Shown here piece by piece: positions 7,441 through 14,474 of a DNA stretch of 40,462 bases. Position numbers and translations under genes: made by a program. The stretch is from assembly GCA_012523575.1 (NCBI GenBank), contig JAAYIF010000029.1, forward strand, positions 1-40,462, given 5' to 3'. How positions within the stretch are numbered: the first letter of the stretch is position 1; the number at the start of each line of letters is the position of its first letter. The stretch is from Clostridia bacterium. Its GTDB lineage: Bacteria; Bacillota; DTU086. The notes beneath the pieces are model-generated. The model was not told the origin of the DNA. It made no database searches and saw nothing but the letters and a program-made list of their open reading frames with translations.

Positions 7441-7901
7441 ATATCCTCTCCCCTTCTTCCTTGCCCTATGGAGTAATACTGCATGGGGATTGTTACGGTA
7501 TATTCCCCGACTAAAGGAACTTTAAGCACTGCAATAGGTGCCCTTATTTCCGCAGCAAAACCGTCAGCCGGGGCTGTTTCCCCGAAAACGCTGTCCCCTT
7601 CTTCAATTGCACGGAAGGATACCAGCTTGTATTCTCCAAAGTCAAGCTCATCCATTGCTGCTGTAAAGAAGGTTTTACCTAAACTTTCGTTCCGTTTATA
7701 CTGACCTTGAGACATCAGCATGACCGCTTCACTTGAAAAGTCAACGGCTTCACGGAAGAAACCGTACTTGGCATTAGCCTGCTTTACCGTTCCGTAGCCT
7801 AACCCGAGAATAAACGCCAGCATTGATATAAAAGCAACTAGGTATCCTACAAGGATAATGTCAGCTATAAAGCCACGCTCGTCTTTTATCAGTTTCCGCA
7901 T
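7437..7901 (-). CDS. TadE-like pilin-type membrane protein
   Basis: A protein of about 154 residues with a short basic start (MRKLIKDERG) followed by a hydrophobic helix (about residues 11-33). The 'DERGF' before the helix resembles the prepilin/TadE processing region. The remaining 120 residues are predicted to be outside and to be rich in beta strands. TadE proteins are minor pseudopilins of Tad/Flp export systems. An ATG at 7901 is preferred over a TTG at 7910 because it gives the usual family N-terminus. It ends in a 4-bp overlap with the GGDEF gene. The family call rests on N-terminal architecture and context. Confidence 0.65.
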   Translation of the reverse strand: MRKLIKDERGFIADIILVGYLVAFISMLAFILGLGYGTVKQANAKYGFFREAVDFSSEAVMLMSQGQYKRNESLGKTFFTAAMDELDFGEYKLVSFRAIEEGDSVFGETAPADGFAAEIRAPIAVLKVPLVGEYTVTIPMQYYSIGQGRRGEDI

Positions 7902-7944
7902 GAAACCCAAAATGCTCTCTCACTCCCTTCAATCAAAACCCCTG

Positions 7945-8202
7945 CTATGAGGATGAAGAAGATGTCTGCTTCGTTTTGCTTTTCCCTTTAACGGAGTTTA
8001 TCCATGCCCAAACAGCCTTTTCAGAAACAGCAGGCAGAGAAAACAAACCCTCCTCAATCATGCGGACATTTTTCAGCGAGGAAACGAACTGGGCACATAC
8101 TGCCGGATCGTTCGGGAGCTTTACTATCACCTGTTCTCCCTGCCGGTTTACAAAAAATCCCGCCAGAATGCCCCCGATTTTAATCGTCGGGATGCCCCTC
8201 AA
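7945..8202 (-). CDS. Small unknown protein, start uncertain
   Basis: An 85-residue frame with 'GKSKTKQT' and a run of six serines at the C-terminus. No domain is recognised. It overlaps the end of the zinc-ribbon gene by 23 bp. The only usual start in frame is a TTG at 8202, which sits inside the perfect palindrome at 8195-8214 and lacks a ribosome-binding site. A GAGGGG lies at the right distance before an in-frame ATT, an unusual start. A -1/+1 frameshift from the upstream gene is another possibility. Coding is supported by the tight position between genes of the same strand and lack of overlapping alternatives. Confidence 0.5.
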   Translation of the reverse strand: MRGIPTIKIGGILAGFFVNRQGEQVIVKLPNDPAVCAQFVSSLKNVRMIEEGLFSLPAVSEKAVWAWINSVKGKSKTKQTSSSSS

Positions 8203-8881
8203 TTAATTGAGGGGAGGATGTCACTTCAGGGTATATCCAAGGGAAAACACCTTGAGGAAATCTGTCCGAATAAGGACTGCCTTTGAGCTTCGGGCGTTTC
8301 GTTACCACATATCTTGCGTCCCAGCTGTCAAACTTGCCGAGAATATCCCAAAGGTAGGACACCGCTTCGCGCACCTGCGCCTGCTTCGGCCGTACGACGT
8401 TTAACACATACTTCGCAAATCTCTGATCGGATATTTCCAAAAGCAGGTTTTCCGCAGCAGCTTCTTTTCCAAGGACATGGAGCACAATCCTGCAGCCGGT
8501 TAACGCTCCAAAGCAGGACGCAAGCTGCGGAGAAACCAAACCGAATTGGATCTCTTCTTCAAAAGACATATCCCTGCAGTAGACCCTCAAAAGGACGGTG
8601 CCCGACTCCAGCCCCTGTACGAAAACTTTTGATCTCTTTTTCTGTTTTTCCCCAAAGTCAAAGGACGGTTTTTCTCCTTTCCGTACCAGCCTTGCGCTGA
8701 ACTCGCTCCCCTTCTTTGATTTGAAGCCGTCTATTACGCCCGTTTTGCCTTCCGTGAAAAGCATTTCTATGTCCCGTTCGGAAAGGGTTTTCCCTGCTAT
8801 TTCAATATAGACGGTGAAGCACTCGCACCAGTATTTTTTGTCATCGTTTTGTACCTGCTTGCCACACCTAGAACACTCCAA
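8180..8881 (-). CDS. Zinc-ribbon protein of unknown function
   Basis: A 233-residue protein beginning with 'CSRCGKQ' and then 'WCECF', a CxxC...CxC arrangement that suggests a zinc ribbon. No other domain is recognised. The start is TTG with GGGGGTG six bases upstream. The stop lies inside the next gene's frame and just after a perfect 20-bp palindrome. It sits in the element upstream of the TadE-like gene and may be a regulator or assembly factor, but that is only context. Confidence 0.7.
   Translation of the reverse strand: MECSRCGKQVQNDDKKYWCECFTVYIEIAGKTLSERDIEMLFTEGKTGVIDGFKSKKGSEFSARLVRKGEKPSFDFGEKQKKRSKVFVQGLESGTVLLRVYCRDMSFEEEIQFGLVSPQLASCFGALTGCRIVLHVLGKEAAAENLLLEISDQRFAKYVLNVVRPKQAQVREAVSYLWDILGKFDSWDARYVVTKRPKLKGSPYSDRFPQGVFPWIYPEVTSSPQLIEGHPDD
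8195..8214. repeat. Perfect 20-bp palindrome across a gene junction
   Basis: CCCCTCAATTAATTGAGGGG is its own reverse complement. It covers the end of the zinc-ribbon gene and the only TTG start of the next gene, so in mRNA it could hide that start or stall ribosomes. Confidence 0.85.
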
Positions 8882-8897
8882 AAATTACACCCCCATA

Positions 8898-8933
8898 AAA
8901 AATAAAGCCCCGTTTTTTATAGTTTAGGGGCTT
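8898..8933 (-). terminator. Intrinsic terminator
   Basis: A 7-bp stem (8905-8911 with 8927-8933, AAGCCCC) is followed on the minus strand by a T-rich tract. It lies after the ribbon-helix-helix gene and overlaps the end of the 17-codon frame at 8917-8970. Confidence 0.75.
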
Positions 8934-8970
8934 CTTCGCCGTTTTCAGTTCCTTCCTCAAATTCAATCAT
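8917..8970 (-). CDS. Possible 17-residue micro-ORF
   Basis: An ATG with GGGAGGGG about seven bases upstream overlaps the stop of the ribbon-helix-helix gene (ATGA). The product, of 17 residues, is very acidic (EFEEGTENGEE). Its end enters the terminator at 8898-8933, so ribosomes on it might influence termination. It may also be chance. Confidence 0.3.
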   Translation of the reverse strand: MIEFEEGTENGEEAPKL

Positions 8971-9164
8971 CCCTGCACCCCTCCCAAAATAAGCTCTAAA
9001 CGGCAGTTGCCTTCCTGTTCAGCTTGTCTTATCACTTCCAGACGTTCTTTGATCATCATCCTTGCCAGCGTTGATTTAGAAATTCCCATCGCCTTTGCAT
9101 ACCTGATTAAATCGTTCATATCTTTTTCATCCATTCTAACGTTAATTTTTTGTGTTTTATCCAT
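8967..9164 (-). CDS. Ribbon-helix-helix (CopG-like) regulator
   Basis: A 65-residue protein with the order strand (KINVRMDEKD), helix (MNDLIRYAKAMG), turn, helix (SKSTLARMMIKERLEVI) of Arc/MetJ-type DNA-binding proteins. It has no toxin partner directly downstream. The ATG is preceded by GGGAGGG six bases away. It is probably a local repressor or copy/transfer regulator of the element; its target is unknown. A terminator follows at 8898-8933. Confidence 0.75.
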   Translation of the reverse strand: MDKTQKINVRMDEKDMNDLIRYAKAMGISKSTLARMMIKERLEVIRQAEQEGNCRLELILGGVQG

Positions 9165-9243
9165 GAAGTAACCCTCCCAAATACTTAAAAATTTGGTATT
9201 AGTGCTTGTTTGCGGGCAATAGAAGGCGTTTCCCCTCTTTTCT

Positions 9244-9273
9244 TAAAAAAATGGGAAGGTTTTTAACCTTCCC
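9244..9273 (-). terminator. Intrinsic terminator, second copy
   Basis: A 9-bp perfect stem (9253-9261 with 9265-9273, GGGAAGGTT) with a 3-base loop is followed on the minus strand by T7. It lies downstream of the CARDB-like gene and its first terminator. Confidence 0.8.
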
Positions 9274-9454
9274 CGTGATGACGGCTTCTTTCTGTTCTTG
9301 ACACCCAGTTCCAGCTTGTGCCCAACAATGTTTAAATGGTTAGCAGAGGTATAAAAAAAACCCGTTTGACCCGAAAAGGATATTGTATCACAATAAAGGT
9401 GCTAACCCTTTTTCATAAATCACCCCCTTTTTTTTCAGATAGATAAGGTAGCTA

Positions 9455-9493
9455 TAAAAAAGGGCAGAGGATTTTTTATTTCCTCTGCCCTTT
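9455..9493 (-). terminator. Intrinsic terminator of the CARDB-like gene
   Basis: A 13-bp perfect stem (9459-9471 with 9481-9493, core AGGGCAGAGG) followed on the minus strand by T6. It lies 32 bp after the stop at 9525. Confidence 0.9.
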
Positions 9494-9524
9494 GTTGTAT
9501 ATAAGGAGGGACACATAATCCTCA

Positions 9525-11099
9525 TTAACTTCCTCCCCCGTAGAAGCCTACTGCCGTCCCGTTTACCAGAAGTTTGACGGTTACAGATTTGTTCAACGTT
9601 TTTGAATAATCTTCCCAGTCAACACAACCGCCTTTGCAGTGCCCGTCTTTATCCCTCCTTGCACATGGGTCCCATCTGCCTTTCCTGTACTCCCACAACA
9701 TTTTGTAGTGAACCGTCACGGGGTAATAGGTCGGTCCGGCTACCATTCGCTTTTGAGTAAGAATGTATACATTAGCACCATTGATGCTCCAGTCCTCAAG
9801 GAAGCTGGCTTCCGCTTTGTTGCTTTCATCGTCAACACTCATACTCAAGGTCACAGTGCCTTGAGGTTCAAGGGGCTGTCCAAATGTGAAATTCGGGTGA
9901 CGCTTCGGATATTCTATTTTAGCTTCAAGGAGCTTCCATTCTTTCAATTTGTAGCACCGCCATCCGGGTTCAGGCGGTGGTGGAGCTGTGAAGTACGCTG
10001 TTATGGTATCTCCATATTTAGCTGTATTGGTTTCACGCTCTACAGAGGGCTGATATTTCCCCCAAACGTCTTTGCCTTCAGGACTCTTGGCTTTCAGTAT
10101 TAAAGTGCCCTCACCTATTACTGCATCCCCTTCTTCCTCTCCTGCTGGCGGTACGGTTACTTCCATTTCGTTGTTGCTCATATCAATATCGGTATCGGGT
10201 TCAACGGGTACTATCTTTGCTACGATGACGGATTCAGTACCGTCAACGCCTGTGAAGCTGAAAGTATATTCCTTTGTTTCACCGGGATTAAAGGTAACTA
10301 TTTTGCCGTTTACTTCGGGTATAGGATTGTTGTTGTGGGTGAGTTCCAGCTTTGCTTTGACCGGTTTGTCGTAGGTGTCCTTTAGCCCGAATACCACTAC
10401 GCCTACGTAGGTTTCGCCTGGTTCGGTCTGCTCTGTGCCCGGATCGAGGTCTGCTACATAGAGGTCAGGTGCTGCTTTGGGTATGCCGTACCAGCGAAGG
10501 ATGCCTGTCATGAAGTAACGCCAGCCCTGTTCGTAGCCGGAAAATTTTTCTTCGTCAAGCCCAAAAAGGGCACGGTTTTTTGGGCTTGTAAGGTCAGCAG
10601 CACAACTCTGGGGATCGTCCTGCAGGTATATGTCCCACGTTACTTCTGCCTTCCCTTTCTGGGAATTGACCAGCTGCGCTTTCGCTCCGTAGATGGAGGC
10701 TAGATATTCGTGATAGACATTATTAAAAAGATACCACGACATTGGAGAATCAAGGGGCAGACCGTTAAAATCGTAAATCCTTCCCCCAGCTTCAGTGTAG
10801 TTCTGCTCGGTTACCGGCCTCACAACTTCCACCCTCGTCACTGCGTACTGCTCAAGAAACTTTGAAGGAATCTGATACTCATACGAAGGGTTCTTCCTCT
10901 GCCCCGGCTTGTCCTCAGATGGAGGCTTTCCGTCAGTGTCTATCCACTTATTGCCCTTCCAAACATCAAAATACGGAACAATCACTTCCTGATAGATAAG
11001 CTTTTCTCCCCCGCTGTTTTCGTCAGCAGCATACAGGGGAAAGGGCACTAGAGAAACCAGAAACGACAAGAGGACAATCAAGCTTATCTTCCTCTTCAA
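9525..11099 (-). CDS. Large secreted protein with a CARDB-like domain
   Basis: A 524-residue protein with a signal peptide (about 1-25, ending LYAAD). Residues about 210-318 look like a CARDB (cell-adhesion) domain, with 'PDLYVADLDPG', a T/K-rich middle and 'DMSNNEMEVTVP' at its end. The rest is beta-rich, with C-terminal cysteines near CARRDKDGHCKGGC. No enzyme domain is recognised. The start is TTG with AAGGGGGG upstream. It lies upstream of a strong terminator and downstream of a second stalk-domain gene. Context suggests a surface or appendage protein of the element, perhaps for cell contact. Confidence 0.72.
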   Translation of the reverse strand: MKRKISLIVLLSFLVSLVPFPLYAADENSGGEKLIYQEVIVPYFDVWKGNKWIDTDGKPPSEDKPGQRKNPSYEYQIPSKFLEQYAVTRVEVVRPVTEQNYTEAGGRIYDFNGLPLDSPMSWYLFNNVYHEYLASIYGAKAQLVNSQKGKAEVTWDIYLQDDPQSCAADLTSPKNRALFGLDEEKFSGYEQGWRYFMTGILRWYGIPKAAPDLYVADLDPGTEQTEPGETYVGVVVFGLKDTYDKPVKAKLELTHNNNPIPEVNGKIVTFNPGETKEYTFSFTGVDGTESVIVAKIVPVEPDTDIDMSNNEMEVTVPPAGEEEGDAVIGEGTLILKAKSPEGKDVWGKYQPSVERETNTAKYGDTITAYFTAPPPPEPGWRCYKLKEWKLLEAKIEYPKRHPNFTFGQPLEPQGTVTLSMSVDDESNKAEASFLEDWSINGANVYILTQKRMVAGPTYYPVTVHYKMLWEYRKGRWDPCARRDKDGHCKGGCVDWEDYSKTLNKSVTVKLLVNGTAVGFYGGGS

Positions 11100-11208
11100 A
11101 GAAAATACCCCCCTTATTTGCGTCTATTTTGCCCTGTATTGAAAGAAAAAGTACAGGGTAATATTTTAAACCCTGCACTTCTAACGCGCTCAGAAGCCGA
11201 ATATGAGG

Positions 11209-12222
11209 CTACTTCCCTGCGTAGAGAGGGTTGTCTACGATTATGAGGGTGTTCTCCGCTCCCTCAAGAATGAGCTGCTTTATCTCAGTAAAGTCTTTGA
11301 AACCGTTTTTGCCCCCTCTGAGAAGGTTGCCGTTTTTATCGCTTGCAGTGAAGCTTAAAGGAACGTCGCTGTAGGTTTCCTTACCGTTTATGACAAAAAG
11401 CGGATCAGAGTGGTACCTTATTACGTCTCCTTCTTCCACCAGGTAGTGGTGAGGACCCGGCAACCTGTCCACGGACGATACGGTGATGTTAATTTTATCT
11501 TTGTAAAATTTTACGCCGTAAACAGTAGTCCATCTGTCAATCTTTATCCCTTCAGCCGGAAATCCGCCTTCGGATATCTTTATAACATTCTTACCTTCAA
11601 GCTCCTCTTTCCACCTGGGAGTAATATAGCTGTAATCACTGGGGTTAAAAGTTTCACCAGCAGCAGGCGGCTGCTGCTCCTTCACGTACTCCAGCACGCT
11701 AGAATAATCAGGCTTCTCTTCTCCCTTGGGCCAGCACACTACCACTTTGTTCTGCGGATCCCACGCTACTTCGTACCCTAAAGCTTCCGCCACAAACCTC
11801 GCAGGTAAGTAGGTCCTTCCGCTCTTCAGTACAGGTGCTACGTCCATAGTTTTGGATACCCCGTTGCTCTTTATAACCTTCGACCCAACAGACAGCTCAA
11901 CCACAGGTAGCCCGGGTTCCTTAAAAGTAACTTTTGGGGAATTCCAAAAGATATATTTATTGGTTACCCCTAAAGCATTACCCAAGTACCTGATCGGCAC
12001 GAAGGTCCTTCCGTTTTGGATGAATGGGGTAGCGTCCATCTTTATCCCCGGAGTTTCACCGTTGATGAAGTATTCCTGCACTCCGATTACAAAGACTACG
12101 CTTTTTACTAGCTTTCCACCCTCGTAAACATCAACCTGCTCTTTGTCCTCTGCTATAACGGGAAACGCTATGCAGGAAAAGACAAGGGCCAATAGAAGCA
12201 ACAGCGATAATCGTTTTTTCAA
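11209..12222 (-). CDS. Secreted protein with copper amine oxidase-type stalk domain
   Basis: A 337-residue protein with a signal peptide (about 1-24) and two stalk repeats at about 45-170: 'GRTFVPIRYLGNALG' and 'GRTYLPARFVAEALGYEVAWD'. The C-terminal half (about 190-337) is not recognised and contains 'EGAENTLIIVDNP'. The start is TTG after GGAGGTG. It is separated by 110 bp from the CARDB-like gene and by 130 bp from the coiled-coil gene. It is the second member of this stalk family in the element. Confidence 0.78.
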   Translation of the reverse strand: MKKRLSLLLLLALVFSCIAFPVIAEDKEQVDVYEGGKLVKSVVFVIGVQEYFINGETPGIKMDATPFIQNGRTFVPIRYLGNALGVTNKYIFWNSPKVTFKEPGLPVVELSVGSKVIKSNGVSKTMDVAPVLKSGRTYLPARFVAEALGYEVAWDPQNKVVVCWPKGEEKPDYSSVLEYVKEQQPPAAGETFNPSDYSYITPRWKEELEGKNVIKISEGGFPAEGIKIDRWTTVYGVKFYKDKINITVSSVDRLPGPHHYLVEEGDVIRYHSDPLFVINGKETYSDVPLSFTASDKNGNLLRGGKNGFKDFTEIKQLILEGAENTLIIVDNPLYAGK

Positions 12223-12351
12223 AATGTGTTTACACCTCCATCTTGTTTTTTTGTAATTATTTAATTCACCCCTTCAGATTTGTGAATATATTTTATTAAT
12301 TTTATCAAAATTACCAACTCACTTTTGTTAGGAGGATTTTTAGAGCTCTTA

Positions 12352-13098
12352 CTACTGCTTTTCTCTTTTTTCTCTTACAGCTAAACAGACACTAGTCAAT
12401 AGTGATATTCCAACAAGGCTAACCCAAATACCGGTAACAATACTTCGTTTTGCATATGCTTCTTGGGTAAACTGTTCCTTGGCTTTTTCTTGTGCCCACT
12501 CAGGCAGCTTGTTAATTTGTTCGTTTAACTTTTTGACGCGTTGATTTGCATCTCGCCATGCATCACACTCTTTAACCAACTCTGAGGGCATTTTTGACCT
12601 AACAATCTGCGTTATTTCAAATTCTTTCGCTGGCTTATTGCCCCATTCTTCGATTTCCTGCAAAGCTCTTAAAAAAGGGTCATCTTCAGCTGTTTCTTTT
12701 GCGGTATCATAATACAATGGTTCAAGTTCAGCCCTCAATTGTTTTTCAATACGAAGATATTGGGTATGTCCTTCACTATGTTTTTTCTTTTCTTCTTCTG
12801 CCTCTGCTAATTTTGCTTCTAGATCCTGCTTTTTCTTTTTACCTTCTGGACTCTTCAAAATTAAACTAGCTTCTCTGGCAATAACGTCTTCGTTTAAATG
12901 TGGATACGCTTCACCGCTGTATTCTTTTCCATCAAGCCAGCCATATAAAACAATCCAATTTTGACCAGTCCAGCGATCGCGTAAGTGAACGTTTTTTAGA
13001 TTTTCGTCAGTCTGAATTGGCCCTTTTTCCCATCTAAAATGCCAAGCAACTAGTAATAGTAACCCTAAAACAACAGGTAGCAACCAAACTCGCTTCAA
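12352..13098 (-). CDS. Membrane protein with extracytoplasmic coiled coil
   Basis: About 248 residues with a membrane helix at each end (about 4-18 and 220-242) and a long charged middle rich in E, K and Q that should form a coiled coil (about 85-145) outside the cell. No family is recognised. A TTG at 13098 is chosen, not the one at 13116, because GGTGAT lies six bases before it, giving the typical start MKRVWLLP. It is the first gene of the element seen from the right and could tether a surface structure to the membrane. Confidence 0.65.
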   Translation of the reverse strand: MKRVWLLPVVLGLLLLVAWHFRWEKGPIQTDENLKNVHLRDRWTGQNWIVLYGWLDGKEYSGEAYPHLNEDVIAREASLILKSPEGKKKKQDLEAKLAEAEEEKKKHSEGHTQYLRIEKQLRAELEPLYYDTAKETAEDDPFLRALQEIEEWGNKPAKEFEITQIVRSKMPSELVKECDAWRDANQRVKKLNEQINKLPEWAQEKAKEQFTQEAYAKRSIVTGIWVSLVGISLLTSVCLAVREKREKQ

Positions 13099-13342
13099 TA
13101 ATGTATCACCGCGCAAAAAATTTCTAAAAGGATAAGCCTAAAAAGAAATTCAAATTGATTTTTCGGTGCAATTTTTTGACCAATCCTTTGCGACATATTA
13201 TATAATTGAATTATTATTAGTAGCAAAAATATTTACTCACAGAAAAATTTCGTAAAAAACATTATTACAATTTTTGTTTTGTAAAAGAAATTTCTTTACT
13301 TTCTAATTATTTCCTTTCATCTATTACCATAAATTTAGAATT

Positions 13343-13377
13343 TTCAAAAAAATAAAAAAGCCCGTGAACGGGCTTTT
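13343..13377 (-). terminator. Terminator-like hairpin without a visible gene
   Basis: A 10-bp stem (13356-13365 with 13368-13377, core AGCCCGT) with A-rich and T-rich flanks; on the minus strand it is followed by T-rich sequence. No upstream gene is seen on either strand, so it may end a transcript of the right-hand region. Confidence 0.6.
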
Positions 13378-13731
13378 GCCTGAACGTTCCCAACAGCATT
13401 TTAATTTTAATATGCACTTTTTTCAGCTTTTTAACTATCATTTAAAAGGTATTTTACTTTTTTAGGCAAATTTATTTTAATTTGTGCAACACCTATCTCC
13501 CAAATTGCTCATTTTGATAACTTTCTTTATCCTTTTTTGTCGCCTGCTTTTAAATAACAAAACATAAAATGTAAGAGCGCGACAAAAGGAAGAAGGAATT
13601 ACTGTCAAATATGTAGAAAGGGGATATGTTAAACAAAAGCATACATTGCAAAACGAAGAAAGGAGGAAAAAACGCCAATCAATTAGCTGCCTTTGAACTA
13701 TTGAAGTAAAATAAGTTTTTAATACAATTTA

Positions 13732-13758
13732 TAATGCAATTACAGTTAAATTGCATTA
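13732..13758. repeat. 10-bp perfect inverted repeat with 7-bp spacer
   Basis: TAATGCAATT (13732-13741) and AATTGCATTA (13749-13758) are exact complements. The size and spacing suit a dimeric protein site near the recombination site; unproven. Confidence 0.6.
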
Positions 13759-13826
13759 AAAAGATTAAATTAAGTGGAATTTTGTGTAAGCAAAAAGGAC
13801 CGCAAACCATTGATAAATCTAATTAC

Positions 13827-13842
13827 TTTAAACTAGTTTAAA
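13827..13842. repeat. 16-bp perfect palindrome beside the tRNA fragment
   Basis: TTTAAACTAGTTTAAA is its own reverse complement and ends 22 bp before the tRNA fragment. It may be a recombinase or excisionase site, or an operator. Confidence 0.55.
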
Positions 13843-13863
13843 CAAGGTGGCAAGCAAACTATA

Positions 13864-13923
13864 GGACTTAAAATCCCGGGTCCTCCTTAGGACGTGCCGG
13901 TTCAAATCCGGCCTCGGGCACCA
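13864..13923 (+). pseudogene. 3' fragment of tRNA-Leu(UAA): attachment-site scar
   Basis: From 13864 the sequence reads as half the anticodon stem, a loop with anticodon TAA (13869-13871), a long variable arm (GTCCT...AGGAC), the T arm (GCCGG-TTCAAAT-CCGGC), the acceptor strand CTCGGGC and ACCA. The 5' half is missing: upstream bases do not pair with the acceptor strand and contain no D arm. The class II variable arm and anticodon identify leucine. It is the side of a tRNA left behind when an element integrates with crossover in the anticodon region. An intact tRNA is expected left of the window. Confidence 0.85.
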
Positions 13924-13942
13924 AAGCTTTCCTAGGTAGAAA

Positions 13943-13968
13943 GCCACCCTTAGAGGTGGCATATTTTA
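13943..13968 (+). terminator. Terminator of the former tRNA-Leu
   Basis: A 6-bp stem (13943-13948 with 13955-13960, GCCACC) with a 6-base loop followed by an AT-rich tract. It lies 20 bp after the tRNA CCA, the usual place for the gene's own terminator. Confidence 0.7.
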
Positions 13969-13993
13969 TATTTATACATGGGGGGCACTACAT

Positions 13994-14398
13994 ATGTTGA
14001 TTTCCCTTCTGTTAGTTACTTTTTTAATCTCCCTTTTGGTTTCATTTATTACTGCCAGGATTTTTAACCAACCTTTGAAAAGCATACTGGAACGAATTAT
14101 CCCCGAGGCCATCAGCGCAGCCTGGTTAAAATATCTTCACTTTGCCATTTATGTGCTGGGCATTTCAAACGGTGTTAAAATTTGGGAACTGGAAAAGTAT
14201 ATCTCCCCCCAAGTATTAGGAGAAGAGGGGGCCGAAATTATTTTAAGTTTAAATCCCAACAGATGGGCCCTTGAAATTTACAGAACCGTTATAGGAACTT
14301 TGAGCGGAATAGCAGTTATGCTTTTGGTTTTCTTTATTTTCGCTTTGGTTGCCTATGTTATAATCAGGATTTTCGAAGGTAAAAAACAAGGCGGTTAA
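13994..14398 (+). CDS. Small membrane protein, unknown
   Basis: A 134-residue protein with about three hydrophobic segments: 1-20, 42-60 and a strong one near 100-128. An amphipathic stretch lies between. No family is recognised. The ATG follows GGGGGG at a good distance. Its stop codon is inside the stem of the terminator at 14391-14416, so it ends its own transcript. Confidence 0.7.
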   Translation: MLISLLLVTFLISLLVSFITARIFNQPLKSILERIIPEAISAAWLKYLHFAIYVLGISNGVKIWELEKYISPQVLGEEGAEIILSLNPNRWALEIYRTVIGTLSGIAVMLLVFFIFALVAYVIIRIFEGKKQGG

Positions 14399-14416
14399 AA
14401 ATACCGCTTTTTTTTC
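14391..14416 (+). terminator. Intrinsic terminator
   Basis: A short stem (14391-14395 GCGGT with 14403-14407 ACCGC) followed by T8. It overlaps the stop codon of the membrane protein gene. Confidence 0.85.
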
Positions 14417-14474
14417 TTTCTGCATTGGGCACATTAATTTTAAACGGGCTTTAGAAAATTACGGAGGCAAATCA

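Larger units (their letters stand above)
9165..9524. other. 360-bp intergenic region with two terminators
   Basis: No gene is seen. The stretch holds the hairpins at 9244-9273 and 9455-9493 and an 8-bp inverted repeat (GGTTAGCA near 9338, complement near 9402). The RHH gene's promoter should lie here; no clear consensus is visible. Confidence 0.6.
1..13863. mobile_element. Right portion of an integrated element (ICE-like or Tad/T4SS island)
   Basis: All recognisable genes here lie on the minus strand and encode export or conjugation ATPases, a TadE-like protein, a GGDEF signalling protein, secreted surface proteins and a toxin-antitoxin pair. The block ends on the right at a partial tRNA-Leu(UAA), after which ordinary chromosomal genes begin. 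A 3' tRNA fragment bordering accessory genes is the classic mark of tyrosine-recombinase integration. The left end, the integrase and any relaxase lie outside the window, so mobility is inferred. It could also be a decayed island. Confidence 0.65.
13099..13863. other. AT-rich non-coding region next to the attachment site
   Basis: About 765 bp with no convincing gene. It holds a hairpin at 13343-13377, a loose inverted repeat (13531-13543 with 13579-13589), a 10-bp perfect inverted repeat at 13732-13758 and a perfect palindrome at 13827-13842, 22 bp from the tRNA fragment. A 27-codon frame at 13626-13709 is not convincing. The repeats may be recombinase arm sites. Confidence 0.5.

Noticed and set aside
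13626-13709. A 27-codon frame (starts MLNKSIHC) in the non-coding end of the element
   Set aside because: Its ribosome-binding site is too close to the ATG, it has no known match and it sits among repeats; likely chance.
13732-13923. A group I intron in tRNA-Leu(UAA), which would also break the tRNA in its anticodon loop
   Set aside because: No 5' exon with acceptor GCCCGAG or a D arm is found in the preceding kilobase, and no intron core (P7/P3) is seen.
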